Counted from the first letter of the stretch, positions 1-9,807 are shown. The stretch is DNA of 64,000 nucleotides from Nisaea nitritireducens (GCF_014904795.1 NZ_JACZFS010000008.1:1-64000), one strand, 5' to 3'. Notes: generated from the sequence alone by a model not told the origin. Program-made: numbers and translations.

Positions 1-43
1 CGAGGCGGTTTTTTTGTGCCCGGAATCCGGACCTTCCTGCCTG

Positions 44-631
44 TCAGTCCTTGAACGGTTCTTCTTCTCCGTCAGGAACCGAGACGCGGAAAACATTCAG
101 GTTGGCCGAAATCATCGCGTAATAACCGGCAAGGGTGACGAGATCCGCCATACCCCGGTTTCCGATCCGTCCAAGGGTGTCGGCATAGGTCTCATCCGAG
201 ACATCGCCCGTCCGCATCAGTTCAGCGACAAACTTCTGAACGGCCCCGAGGTCGGGATTGCCGGCCGGTGCTTCCCCACGCTTGATGGCGGCGATCTCGT
301 CCGGGCTCATGCTTTCCTTCAAGGCGATCTGCTCATGCGCCCACCACTCGTATTGGGAACGCCAATGCCATGCGACCGTGAGAATAGCGGTCTCCCGCAG
401 GGCGCCCGAGAGAGACGACTCGAACCGGAGCTTCACACCGAGTGCCTGCGCAGCCTCGCCGGTTTCCGGCGTGTGCAGCCAGGCATTGAACGGGCCACGC
501 AATGCACCGCTCTGCTCCATCATGTCGATGCCCGGCCCGGACTTGAAGCGCACGCCCCCGGTGATGGCCTCGTAAAGTTCCGCCTGTTTAGGGGCGAGAT
601 TGCCTGGGGTGAGTTTGGGCAAACGGTCCAT
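44..631 (-). CDS. Carboxymuconolactone decarboxylase (CMD/AhpD-like) family protein
   Basis: The 195-residue product resembles the CMD family. Members are helical and act either as gamma-carboxymuconolactone decarboxylases or as AhpD-type peroxidase partners. The core helix around residues 79-100 (R79, E80, H89, H99) matches the CMD pattern of a Glu followed by His residues. The CxxC pair of true AhpD is absent, so a disulfide-relay role is unlikely. The ATG at 631 has a GGAGA box about 8 nt upstream. No signal peptide or membrane segment is seen, so the protein is cytosolic. It stands alone, with no aromatic ring-cleavage genes nearby. Family assignment is good; the substrate is unknown. Confidence 0.75.
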   Translation of the reverse strand: MDRLPKLTPGNLAPKQAELYEAITGGVRFKSGPGIDMMEQSGALRGPFNAWLHTPETGEAAQALGVKLRFESSLSGALRETAILTVAWHWRSQYEWWAHEQIALKESMSPDEIAAIKRGEAPAGNPDLGAVQKFVAELMRTGDVSDETYADTLGRIGNRGMADLVTLAGYYAMISANLNVFRVSVPDGEEEPFKD

Positions 632-1012
632 CAGAAAAGTCTCCGGAGAACTGGTGCGGACAAGAGGGTCGGTTCAGACGATGGACGATAAATCGGCTTA
701 AAGGGAAGGGGGCACTCGGCATTGCTTTCGTGCCGAAAACGGAACCAGAGACGTGTTTGTTGGCGGTCGGGACAGGATGCCGCGCGATGCGGTGTCAAAT
801 GCAAAGGCTTCAGCCCTAGCGACGAATGGCCTGTGACCGCCCATCCGCTGGATCGGAAGGGAAAGGCAGTGTGTGGTGGAGCGGGCTCTTCTTGCTTCGT
901 CATTCCCGCGCACGCGGGAACCCAGACATCGTAGAGCGCCATCCGGCTTCCCTGGGTCCCAATTTGCATGGGGATGACGACTTGGGGCTAGGTCCAGCGC
1001 TTGGCGCGACGC
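632..1012. other. Non-coding gap, 381 bases
   Basis: I see no supportable gene here. The short open frames on both strands have no ribosome-binding site and no recognisable family. The only structured element is the palindromic dispersed repeat at 898-979. The gap lies upstream of the CMD-like gene, so its promoter should be in the left half, but I cannot point to a convincing -35/-10 pair. Confidence 0.5.
898..979. repeat. Palindromic dispersed repeat, copy 1
   Basis: An imperfect palindrome of about 82 bases. Its ends are the inverted hexamers CGTCAT and ATGACG. Inside lies a hairpin (TTCCCGCG-CA-CGCGGGAA) and the words ACCCAG and CTGGGT in inverted order. A related element sits at 59270-59366 with the same terminal words and a similar CCCGCA/TGCGGG hairpin. 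Repeats of this 'GTCAT-CCCGC..GCGGGAACCCAG' type are common between genes in proteobacteria. Confidence 0.75.
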
Positions 1013-1294
1013 TCAAACGTATCTGAAAACCAGCACCCCGTAGACAATTGCAATCGCCAGCGGTGCCCAGAGCAGGGTGCTCACCAGCCCCAGCCAGGCG
1101 AGAAAGATAAACGCGCTGCCAAGCAACCAGATGAACAGCCGGTCGCCGCGTGTTGTGGTCAGGCCGAGCACGCCGTCGCGCGGGGCGCCGCCCGGATTGC
1201 GTAGCTCCAGCATCGTCATGGTGCCGAGGCAGCAGGCGATGAAGATGAAGAAGGCGGCGGTCGGCCAGGTCCAGGCCATCCAGCTCAATCCCAT
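1013..1294 (-). CDS. DUF2160 small membrane protein of the glycerol ABC importer
   Basis: A 93-residue protein with three hydrophobic stretches (about residues 5-27, 50-70 and 73-91). The family is DUF2160, which typically travels with glpSTPQV glycerol importer genes in alphaproteobacteria. It is the last gene of the reverse-strand transport operon and begins 14 bases after glpQ stops, with an AGGAG-like box before the ATG. An accessory role at the membrane, such as stabilising the permease, is inferred from context only; no reaction is known. Confidence 0.8.
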   Translation of the reverse strand: MGLSWMAWTWPTAAFFIFIACCLGTMTMLELRNPGGAPRDGVLGLTTTRGDRLFIWLLGSAFIFLAWLGLVSTLLWAPLAIAIVYGVLVFRYV

Positions 1295-1308
1295 GATCTG
1301 TCTCCTTC

Positions 1309-2118
<810 letters not shown>

Positions 2119-2119
2119 G

Positions 2120-2983
2120 TCACTGCTCCTCGTTCCGCGTCATCACCGTGTAGAAGACCCAGCTCAAGAGCAGGATGATCAGGAAGTAGATCAGGGACAT
2201 CGCCGCCGCCGGGCCGAGATCGAACTGGCCGAGGGCGATCTTCACCAGATCGATGGAGAGCAGGGTGGTGGAGTTGCCGGGCCCGCCGCCGGTGAGCACG
2301 AAGGGCTCGGTATAGATCATGAAGCTGTCCATGAAGCGGAGCAGGAAGGCGATGGTCAGAACCCGGCTCAGTTTTGGCAACTGGATATAGCGGAAGATCG
2401 CCCAGCTGCCGGCGCCGTCGATCTTGGCGGCCTGATAATAGGCGTCGGGGATGGAGCTGAGACCGGCATAGGCCAGCAGAACCACCAGCGAGGTCCAGTG
2501 CCAGACATCCATCAGGATCAGAGTGAACCAGGCATCTCCCGGCTGGCGGGTGAAATTGAAGTCGAACCCGATGGCATTCAGCATGTGGCCAAGGAAGCCG
2601 ATATCCGGCAGGGCGAAGATGTTCCACATCGCACCGACCACATTCCAGGGGATAAGCAGAGGCAAGGCCATCAGCACCAGGCAGACCGAAACCCACGGCC
2701 CCTTGCGCGGCATGGTCAGCGCGATGGCAACGCCGAGCGGCATTTCGATGGCGAGGATGCTGGCGGTGAAGATCGCCTGCCTGCCGAGGCTGGCATGGAA
2801 GCGCTCGGATTGCAGGATGTCCTGGAACCAGATCACCCCGGCCCAGAAGAACTCGTTGTTCCCGAAGGTTTCCTGCACCGAGTAATTGACGACCGTCATC
2901 AGCGGGATGATCGCGTTGAAGGCGACCAACGCGAAAACCGGAAGGACAAAGAGCCAGGCCTTGTTGTTCTGCAGCTTGTTCAT
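2120..2983 (-). CDS. glpP: Glycerol ABC transporter permease GlpP
   Basis: A 287-residue MalF/UgpA-type permease with an N-terminal membrane segment at residues 11-32 and about five further spans. The EAA loop appears near residues 185-205 (SIPDAYYQAAKIDGAG). It partners GlpQ in the membrane channel. Its ATG overlaps the glpT stop codon by two bases, which is typical of tight operon coupling. Carbohydrate-type permeases of this class import polyols and sugars; glycerol is inferred from neighbouring glpV, glpD and glpR. Confidence 0.88.
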   Translation of the reverse strand: MNKLQNNKAWLFVLPVFALVAFNAIIPLMTVVNYSVQETFGNNEFFWAGVIWFQDILQSERFHASLGRQAIFTASILAIEMPLGVAIALTMPRKGPWVSVCLVLMALPLLIPWNVVGAMWNIFALPDIGFLGHMLNAIGFDFNFTRQPGDAWFTLILMDVWHWTSLVVLLAYAGLSSIPDAYYQAAKIDGAGSWAIFRYIQLPKLSRVLTIAFLLRFMDSFMIYTEPFVLTGGGPGNSTTLLSIDLVKIALGQFDLGPAAAMSLIYFLIILLLSWVFYTVMTRNEEQ

Positions 2984-4068
2984 GCTTCCGCTCCTCCGGC
3001 CACCAGCCAGCCGTCGCGATAGACCCGTGTCCGGTCGGCACGGAAGGACAGCGCCGTTTTCCCGGTCGGGATCTCGATGCCCTCATTGACCAGCAGTTTC
3101 ACCGGCATATCGCCGACCCGCGTCTCCACGATCTGATAGCGGCCGCTGTCACTGACCTTGACCACATCGGCCGCGATACCGTCAGTCTCGGAGAGGCTGA
3201 CAAATTCAGGCCGGACGCCGAGACGGAGCGGGCCTTCTGCCCCATCCTTTAGCGCTCCGGCATTGCTCGTCGCGATTGGCTGGCCATGCAGAAAGGCCTG
3301 TCCACCCTTTACCTCACAATCGAGAATGTTCATGCCGGGAGAGCCGATGAAATGGCCGACGAACTCGTGGCCGGGCGTCTCGAACAGCTCGACCGGCGTG
3401 CCGATCTGCACCACCTCGCCAACATTCATCACCACCACCTTGTCGGCGAATGTCAGGGCCTCGGTCTGGTCATGGGTGACGTAGATCATTGTCCGCTTCA
3501 CCCGCTGATGCAGCTCTTTCAGCTTGGAGCGGAGTTGCCATTTCAAATGCGGGTCGATCACTGTCAGGGGCTCGTCGAACATGATCACGTTCACGTCCGA
3601 GCGGACCAGCCCGCGGCCGAGGGATATCTTCTGCTTACCGTCGGCGGTGAGGCCCGAGGCGCGGTTCATCAGGGTGTCTTCAAGATCGATCATGGCCGCG
3701 ATTTCTCGCACCTTCTTGTCGACATCGGCTTCCGGAACGCCGCGGTTGCGCAGCGGGAAGGCCAGATTGTCGTAGACGCTCATGGTGTCGTAGACGACCG
3801 GGAACTGGAACACCTGCGCGATATGGCGCTGATCCGGCGCGAGCCCGGTGACATCCTCGTCGTCGAACAGCACCTCGCCGTGGCTCGGAGTCAGCAACCC
3901 GGAGATGATGTTGAGCAGCGTGGTCTTGCCGCAGCCGGACGGGCCGAGCAGGGCATAGGCGCCGCCATCCTCGAAAGTGATGTCGAGTTGCTGCAGCGCG
4001 TAGTCTTCGGGCCGCTCCGGGTTTTCCCCGTAGGCGTGCCGGAGGTCGTCGAGGGTGATCTTCGCCAT
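2980..4068 (-). CDS. glpT: Glycerol ABC transporter ATPase GlpT (degenerate signature motif)
   Basis: A 362-residue MalK-like ATPase: an N-terminal nucleotide-binding domain followed by a C-terminal regulatory OB-type domain. The Walker A is GPSGCGKT (residues 42-49), the Q-loop glutamine is Q88, the Walker B glutamate is E166 and the switch histidine is H199 (VTHDQTEAL). The signature that should read LSGGQ is instead LTADGKQK (residues 140-147), so this subunit cannot supply a normal signature to its partner. I place the start at 4068 (MAKITL) because the upstream extension is low-complexity and unlike the family. It sits between glpS and glpP in the same operon. Confidence 0.88.
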   Translation of the reverse strand: MAKITLDDLRHAYGENPERPEDYALQQLDITFEDGGAYALLGPSGCGKTTLLNIISGLLTPSHGEVLFDDEDVTGLAPDQRHIAQVFQFPVVYDTMSVYDNLAFPLRNRGVPEADVDKKVREIAAMIDLEDTLMNRASGLTADGKQKISLGRGLVRSDVNVIMFDEPLTVIDPHLKWQLRSKLKELHQRVKRTMIYVTHDQTEALTFADKVVVMNVGEVVQIGTPVELFETPGHEFVGHFIGSPGMNILDCEVKGGQAFLHGQPIATSNAGALKDGAEGPLRLGVRPEFVSLSETDGIAADVVKVSDSGRYQIVETRVGDMPVKLLVNEGIEIPTGKTALSFRADRTRVYRDGWLVAGGAEA

Positions 4069-4078
4069 CGCCTCTCTC

Positions 4079-5161
4079 CTAAGCTCGTGCCGAGGCGGCG
4101 GCGGCCAGCGCGCCGTCTGGAGCAAAATACATGGCCTGTGCGAAATCGGCGTGCAGGCGGGCTTCGGCGCCGACTTCGAACGCATGGATGCCGTGAGACT
4201 GGGAAACCCAGGTTTTGCCGCCCTTGGCGAAATGGATGATGCTTTCCGAGCCGCTGAGTTCGGTCACCATGACCCGGCCGGAAACCGGCACCGGGTCCGC
4301 GCCGGTCGCGGCAGTCGTCACGAAATGTGGCCGGATACCGAGCGTGTAGGGACCGTCCAAAAGAGAAGAAGCGGGGCCATTGGCGGCCCAGCGGGCACCC
4401 TCGGCATCGACAAAATGAGCGCCCTGTTTCTCGCAAGCCAGCACGTTGATCGGCGGGTCGGAGAAGACCTGGGCGCTGAGCAGGCTGTTGGGCTTGCGGT
4501 AGATTTCCCTGGTCGGGCCGAACTGGGTGACCGCCCCCTCGAACAACGTCGCGGTATTGCCGCCGAACAGCAGGGCCTCGGTAGGCTCCGTCGTTGCATA
4601 AACGACAATGCAATTGCGGTCGGCGAACAGGCGCGGCAGCTCGTCCCGTAGCTCCTCGCGGAGTTTGAAGTCGAGGTTTGCCAGTGGCTCGTCGAGCAAT
4701 ACCAGATCGGCATCCTTGACCAGGGCGCGGGCAATCGCCGTGCGCTGCTGCTGGCCGCCGGAGAGGGCACCGGGCAGGCGGTCCAGCATCGGGGTCAGGC
4801 GCAGCAGCTCGGCCATGTCTCCGACCCGCTGGCGAATCAGGTCTTCCGGCGCGCGCGCCACCCGGAGCGGGGAGGCGATGTTCTCATAGACCGTGTAATT
4901 CGGATAATTGATGAACTGTTGATAGACCATCGAGACGTTGCGCTGCTGCACGGGCATGCCGGTCACGTCCCGGCCGTCGAACCAGATCTCGCCTTCCAGC
5001 GGACGTTCTAGTCCCGCCATCAGCTGCATCAGTGTGGTTTTGCCTGCGAGCGTGGAGCCGAGCAGGATGTTGAAGCTGCCGGGCTCGAACGTTAGGTCGG
5101 TCGGGTGGATATGCACCACGTTTCCGACACGCTTGGTTACGCCTTTGAGTGTGAGTGTCAT
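4079..5161 (-). CDS. glpS: Glycerol ABC transporter ATPase GlpS (switch histidine replaced)
   Basis: A 360-residue MalK-like ATPase pairing with GlpT. The Walker A is GSTLAGKT (residues 35-42), the signature LSGGQ (133-137) is canonical, and the Walker B glutamate is E158. The switch position reads YATTEPTEAL, so a threonine (T191) stands where GlpT has its histidine. The start at 5161 (MTLTLKG) was chosen because the 18 residues before it look like non-coding translation. It is separated from upstream glpV by 138 bases that hold a terminator-like hairpin. Ten bases separate it from glpT. Confidence 0.88.
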   Translation of the reverse strand: MTLTLKGVTKRVGNVVHIHPTDLTFEPGSFNILLGSTLAGKTTLMQLMAGLERPLEGEIWFDGRDVTGMPVQQRNVSMVYQQFINYPNYTVYENIASPLRVARAPEDLIRQRVGDMAELLRLTPMLDRLPGALSGGQQQRTAIARALVKDADLVLLDEPLANLDFKLREELRDELPRLFADRNCIVVYATTEPTEALLFGGNTATLFEGAVTQFGPTREIYRKPNSLLSAQVFSDPPINVLACEKQGAHFVDAEGARWAANGPASSLLDGPYTLGIRPHFVTTAATGADPVPVSGRVMVTELSGSESIIHFAKGGKTWVSQSHGIHAFEVGAEARLHADFAQAMYFAPDGALAAAASARA

Positions 5162-5228
5162 GGCCTCTCGAGAGGTCGGCGGATGATCGCGCGGGCCGTC
5201 CCGACGAATCCGCAATGTCTGGAATTTA

Positions 5229-5266
5229 GAAAAAATCCGGGGCCGGATCGAGGGATACGGCCCCGG
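5229..5266 (-). terminator. Terminator-like hairpin between glpV and glpS
   Basis: Inverted repeat CCGGGGCCG (5237-5245) and CGGCCCCGG (5258-5266), with a 12-base loop. On the reverse strand the stem is followed at once by A then a run of six T. That is a rho-independent terminator pattern placed just after glpV and before the ATPase and permease genes. Partial read-through would give excess binding protein over membrane subunits, as in many ABC operons. Confidence 0.8.
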
Positions 5267-5299
5267 AGGAGTGAAGTCTCCGAGTTAGGGAGAGCGGTC

Positions 5300-7036
5300 C
5301 TAGTTCTGAGACCAGCGTTTCACAAGCTCATCGTAGGAAACGGTTTCGCCCTTTGGCTTCTCGTTGGCGAGCGGGGCCTTGGCGCCACCCTTGCTAAGCC
5401 ATGCGGACGGATCTTTCTCTTCGTTCAGACGCGGGCCGCAACCGCCATAGGTGTTGTTGGCCTTGTCCGCACGTTCCATGCGCCCCATCACCTGGTCCAT
5501 CTCGCTGGCGAGACGATCCATGGCTTCCTGCGGAGTGAAGGCGCCGGAATTGACGTCACCGATCTGCTGCCACCAGAGCTGGGCCAGCTTCGGATAGTCA
5601 GGCACGTTCACACCGGTAGGCGACCAGTTCACCCGGTCGGGCGAGCGGTAGAACTCGACCAGACCGCCGAGCTTCGGAGCCCGTTCGGTGAAGGATTTGT
5701 CGTTGATGTCGCTGTCCCGGATGATAGTCAGGCCGACATGGCTCTTTTTAAGAGACACGGACTTCGAGACCACGAACTGGGCATAGAGCCAGGCGGCTTT
5801 GCGGCGATCGACCGGGGTCGACTTGAACAAGGTCCAGGAACCGGCATCCTGATAACCGAGCTTCTGGCCTTCTTCCCAGTACGGACCGTGCGGGGACGGA
5901 GCCATGCGCCAGAGGGGCACACCATTGTCGTCGACGGTGTTGTTGCCGTCCGCCTTGGACGCGACCATGGAGGCGGTGAAGGCGGTGTACCAGAAGATCT
6001 GCTGGGCGACATTGCCTTGGCTCAGGGCCGGCAGCGACTGATAGAAGTCATAGTCGGCCGCACCTGGAGGTGCGTATTTCCGCAGCCACTCATCCCATTT
6101 GCGGATGGCATAGACAGCCGCCGGGCCGTTGGTTCCGCCGCCGCGGGATACGGACGCGCCGGCCGGGTTGCAGGAATCCGCTTCCATCCGGATGCCCCAC
6201 TCGTCGATCGGACGGCCGTTCGGCAGACCTTTCGAGCCGGCACCGGCCATGGAGAGCCAGGCATCGGTCATGCGCCAGCCGAGATCCGGAGCGCGCTTGC
6301 CGTAATCCATGTGACCGTAGACGCGAACGCCGTCGATTTCCTTCACATGCTCGGTGAAGAATTCGGCGATGTCCTCATAGGCGGACCAGTTCACCGGAAC
6401 GCCCAGCTCGTAGCCGTACATTTTCTTGAATTGGGCTTTAAGCTCCGGCTTGCTAAACCAGTCGTAGCGGAACCAGTAGAGGTTCGCGAATTGCTGGTCT
6501 GGCAGCTGGTAGAGCTTGCCGTCCGGGCCTGTGGTGAAGGATTTGCCGATGAAATCGTCAATGTCGAGCGTCGGCAGTGTGACGTCCTTGCCGTCGCCGG
6601 CCATCCAGTCCGTCAGGTTGACCGCGAGCTGCAGGCGCGCATGCGTGCCGATCAGATCGGAATCGTTGATGTAGGCGTCGTAGAGGTTCCGGTTCGTCTG
6701 CATCTGCGTCTGAACGGCCTGAACCACCTCGCCCTCGCCAAGCAGCTGATGGTTCACCTTGATGCCGGTGATTTCCTCGAACGCCTTGGTCAGGGTTTTG
6801 GATTCGTATTCGTGGGTCGGAATGGTCTCCGACAGGACATTGATTTCCATGCCCTTGAAAGGCTCGGCGGCCTTGATGAACCACTCCATCTCGGACTTCT
6901 GTGCGTCCTTGGAGAGAGTGGAGGGCTGGAACTCGCTATCGATCCATTTCTCGGCTTCTGCCATGCCCGCCTTTGCGACGTTCGGCACAGCGAGAAGAGC
7001 CGTGACCGCAACCGCGGCCATCAGTGTCTTCTTCAT
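5300..7036 (-). CDS. glpV: Glycerol ABC transporter substrate-binding protein GlpV
   Basis: A 578-residue periplasmic binding protein. Residues 1-23 are a clear Sec signal peptide (lysines, a hydrophobic stretch, then AKA before G). The size and the downstream permease/ATPase genes match the large solute-binding protein of the rhizobial GlpSTPQV glycerol importer, which delivers glycerol to the GlpPQ channel. It is the promoter-proximal gene of the reverse-strand operon, with a GGGAGG box before the ATG. It is followed by the hairpin at 5229-5266. Homologues are sometimes annotated simply as sugar-binding proteins. Confidence 0.88.
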   Translation of the reverse strand: MKKTLMAAVAVTALLAVPNVAKAGMAEAEKWIDSEFQPSTLSKDAQKSEMEWFIKAAEPFKGMEINVLSETIPTHEYESKTLTKAFEEITGIKVNHQLLGEGEVVQAVQTQMQTNRNLYDAYINDSDLIGTHARLQLAVNLTDWMAGDGKDVTLPTLDIDDFIGKSFTTGPDGKLYQLPDQQFANLYWFRYDWFSKPELKAQFKKMYGYELGVPVNWSAYEDIAEFFTEHVKEIDGVRVYGHMDYGKRAPDLGWRMTDAWLSMAGAGSKGLPNGRPIDEWGIRMEADSCNPAGASVSRGGGTNGPAAVYAIRKWDEWLRKYAPPGAADYDFYQSLPALSQGNVAQQIFWYTAFTASMVASKADGNNTVDDNGVPLWRMAPSPHGPYWEEGQKLGYQDAGSWTLFKSTPVDRRKAAWLYAQFVVSKSVSLKKSHVGLTIIRDSDINDKSFTERAPKLGGLVEFYRSPDRVNWSPTGVNVPDYPKLAQLWWQQIGDVNSGAFTPQEAMDRLASEMDQVMGRMERADKANNTYGGCGPRLNEEKDPSAWLSKGGAKAPLANEKPKGETVSYDELVKRWSQN

Positions 7037-7403
7037 TATTTTCCTCCCAGCTTGAAAGCTTTTATGACTATCAAACGAAAAAAAGTGAAGGTCAAGCGAT
7101 GCTGGTCGAATGCCTGTAAAATGCCGTGAAAGTTGGGTGCCGGTCGGCGCTGTCCAGATTCGGATCGTTCATAAAAATGTCAATTAATGTAGAGATATAG
7201 CGCTCTATAAAGTCGCCCTTGGCAGAATAATTACCGGGGAGGAGTGACTGATTTTGTATGCAAAGCTTCTCTGGAAATCGAAAGAAAACGAATGTAGGAT
7301 TATTTTGAGCGCGAAAGTCGCATTGGTGTGTTTTCATATGAACATTCCAGCGGTGAATCCGGCGGCTGGGTTTTTCAATTGAAGGTAAATGAAAGGACGC
7401 GAG
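7037..7403. promoter_or_regulatory. Divergent glpV / glpR-glpD regulatory region
   Basis: About 367 bases without a gene, clearly AT-richer than the flanks. It must hold the promoters for both glp operons. DeoR-type GlpR is expected to bind here. Candidate half-sites of the AACGAA type occur at 7073-7080 (TCAAACGAAA) and in tandem at 7276-7292 (ATCGAAAGAAAACGAA). I cannot place firm -35/-10 boxes, and the operator suggestion is an inference from motif resemblance. Confidence 0.5.
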
Positions 7404-8195
7404 ATGGATGCGGTTTCGCCGCGGCAGACCGATATCCTGAGGATGGCCCGGCAGTCCGGGCGTGTTGGGGTTGACGATCTCGCTCTTCAGTTCGACGTGA
7501 CGCCTCAGACCATTCGGAAGGATCTGAACGAAATCTGTGACGCTGGCTTGCTGCAGCGGGTGCATGGCGGCGCGGTCTATCCGTCCGGTGCGATCAATTA
7601 CGCCTACGATGCGCGGCGCTCGCTCGCGGCCGAGGAAAAGCGCCGGATTGGAGCGACAGCGGCAGCCCTGATTCCGGACAACAGTTCGGTCATCCTGAAT
7701 ATCGGCACGACCACGGAGCAGGTTGCCTTCGCCTTGCGTGAACGTGAAGGCCTGATGGTGATCACGAACAACATCAACGTCGCCAACATTCTGCGGGAAT
7801 CGCCATCGACGGAAGTCATCATCGCCGGCGGTCTCGTCCGGCGAACCGATGGCGGGATCGTCGGGGAAGCGACCGTTGATTTCATTCGCCAGTTCAAGGT
7901 CGATCACGCGGTGATCGGGGCCTCCGCGATCGACGAGGACGGGGCAATCCTCGACTACGACTATCGCGAAGTCCGCGTTGCACAGGAAATCATCCGGCAC
8001 GCACGGCGTACGATTCTTGTCGCCGATCATATGAAATTCGACCGGAACGCGCCGGTTCGCATCGGGCACCTCAGCGACATCGACGTCCTTGTGACCGATG
8101 CCGATGTACCGGAGAGCGTTCAGGAACTTTGCACGCTCCACGGCGTGACTATTGCCAGCGCGCCCGGGGCGCCGGGCGAAAATGATCCAAGCTGA
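7404..8195 (+). CDS. glpR: DeoR-family regulator of glycerol genes, GlpR-like
   Basis: A 263-residue DeoR-family protein. An N-terminal winged helix-turn-helix (about residues 1-57) precedes a sugar-phosphate isomerase-like sensor domain (about 75-235, including NIGTTTEQVAFAL). GlpR proteins repress glycerol genes and release DNA when glycerol-3-phosphate binds. The ATG at 7404 is preferred over 7389 because AAGGA lies 6 nt before it, whereas the earlier codon has no well-spaced box. It is followed by glpD after 13 bases and faces the transporter operon, so autoregulation and control of both directions are likely. Confidence 0.88.
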   Translation: MDAVSPRQTDILRMARQSGRVGVDDLALQFDVTPQTIRKDLNEICDAGLLQRVHGGAVYPSGAINYAYDARRSLAAEEKRRIGATAAALIPDNSSVILNIGTTTEQVAFALREREGLMVITNNINVANILRESPSTEVIIAGGLVRRTDGGIVGEATVDFIRQFKVDHAVIGASAIDEDGAILDYDYREVRVAQEIIRHARRTILVADHMKFDRNAPVRIGHLSDIDVLVTDADVPESVQELCTLHGVTIASAPGAPGENDPS

Positions 8196-8208
8196 GAAGG
8201 ATGCTCCA

Positions 8209-9708
8209 ATGTATGACATCGCCGTAATCGGTGGCGGTATCAATGGATGCGGTATTGCCCGGGATGCGGTCGGGCGCGGCTATTCAGTTTGCCTTGCCGA
8301 AATGTCGGATCTGGCCAGCGGAACCTCTTCCTGGTCGACCAAACTGATCCATGGCGGCCTGCGCTATCTGGAGCATTACGAGTTCCGGCTGGTGCGCGAA
8401 TCCCTGGAGGAGCGCGAGGTGCTCTGGGCCATGGCGCCGCATATCGTGCGCCCGATGCGGTTCGTCCTGCCGCACCATTCCGGATTGCGCCCGGCCTGGC
8501 TGCTCCGGCTTGGCCTGTTTATTTACGACCACCTTGGCGGGCGCAAGCTGCTGCCGCCGACACGGGTTCTGAACCTGACCTCGGATGAGGCGGGCGCGCC
8601 GCTGAAAGCGGCGTTCCGCAAAGGCTTCGAATATTCCGATTGCTGGGTGGACGATGCCCGCCTGGTGGTGCTGAACGCCCGTGATGCGGCAAACCGCGGT
8701 GCCGACATTCATACCCGCACACAAGTCGTGAAGGCTGTTCGAGAGGACGGGCACTGGCGGGTAACCTTGCGCGATCTCCGCACCGGAGCCGAGCGGGACA
8801 TTGAAGCGCGATTGCTCGTCAATGCGGCGGGGCCGTGGGTCGACCAGGTGTTGGGCGAAACTTTCGGACGCAACGGCGCGCGGAATGTCCGGCTGGTACA
8901 GGGCAGTCATATCGTCGTGCCGAAGCTCTACGACCATGACCGGAGTTACATCTTTCAGAATTCCGATGGCCGGATTTTCTTCGCCATTCCCTATGAGCGC
9001 GATTTCACCCTGATCGGGACCACTGACAGGGATTACCAGGGCGACCCCGCAAAGGTTGCGATCACGCCGGAAGAATCGGCTTACCTCTGTGCCGCCGCCG
9101 GCGAGTATTTCAAGCGGCAGGTCGCGGTCGACGACATTGTCTGGACCTATTCCGGCGTGCGTCCCCTGTTTGACGACGGTGCCTCGAAGGCACAGGAGGC
9201 GACCCGGGATTACGTGCTGCGCGAGGAAGGCGAGCCTGAGAGCGGTGTGCTGGTGAATATCTTCGGCGGCAAGCTGACCACCTATCGGCGGCTCGCAAAT
9301 TCCGTCATGAAAAAGATCGAAGCTGCTCTCGGCTCCAAAGGGCCGGAATGGAGCGGGTCCGAGCCGCTGCCCGGCGGCGACTTTCCGGTTCTGGAATTTG
9401 CGGGCAGGCTTCAGGCCCTGAAGCAGAAATACCCGTTCCTTGACGATGGCACCGCTCTCCGGATCGAACGCCAGTTCGGGACATTGGCCGAGACGATTCT
9501 CGGAAATGCGAAGGCGCTGTCGGATCTCGGACGGGATTTTGGCGCCGGTCTGACGGAAGCGGAAGTGCGCTATCTGATGAGCCGGGAATGGGCGGTGACG
9601 GCAGAGGACATTCTGTGGCGGCGCAGCAAGCTGGGGCTCCGGCTTTCAAAGGCCCAGGTGGATGCTCTGGAGGCCTATATGGCGGAAGTATCCTCTCGCG
9701 CCGCGTGA
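8209..9708 (+). CDS. glpD: Aerobic glycerol-3-phosphate dehydrogenase
   Basis: A 499-residue FAD enzyme that oxidises glycerol-3-phosphate to dihydroxyacetone phosphate and passes electrons to the quinone pool at the inner membrane. The N-terminal dinucleotide fold reads VIGGGINGCGIARDA, and SSWSTKLIHGGLRYLE follows, both classic for GlpD. The C-terminal helical domain is present (about residues 390-495). The start at 8209 gives the family-typical MYDIAVIGGG and has GAGAAGG 8 nt upstream; upstream alternatives overlap glpR. No glycerol kinase gene lies in the window, so glpK must be elsewhere. Confidence 0.95.
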   Translation: MYDIAVIGGGINGCGIARDAVGRGYSVCLAEMSDLASGTSSWSTKLIHGGLRYLEHYEFRLVRESLEEREVLWAMAPHIVRPMRFVLPHHSGLRPAWLLRLGLFIYDHLGGRKLLPPTRVLNLTSDEAGAPLKAAFRKGFEYSDCWVDDARLVVLNARDAANRGADIHTRTQVVKAVREDGHWRVTLRDLRTGAERDIEARLLVNAAGPWVDQVLGETFGRNGARNVRLVQGSHIVVPKLYDHDRSYIFQNSDGRIFFAIPYERDFTLIGTTDRDYQGDPAKVAITPEESAYLCAAAGEYFKRQVAVDDIVWTYSGVRPLFDDGASKAQEATRDYVLREEGEPESGVLVNIFGGKLTTYRRLANSVMKKIEAALGSKGPEWSGSEPLPGGDFPVLEFAGRLQALKQKYPFLDDGTALRIERQFGTLAETILGNAKALSDLGRDFGAGLTEAEVRYLMSREWAVTAEDILWRRSKLGLRLSKAQVDALEAYMAEVSSRAA

Positions 9709-9807
9709 GTAATTTTATTTCATAATCGGGTTGCAAAAGAGACGGTTTCTTATCAGTCTGGCCGCAATCCGGCGTTCTGTCCGGACCACTCATCCGGGAG
9801 CCTACTC

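Noticed and set aside
5105-7129. A 674-residue open frame antisense to glpV and part of glpS
   Set aside because: It mirrors the reverse-strand genes codon for codon, has no recognisable family and no ribosome-binding site. High third-position GC produces such shadows.
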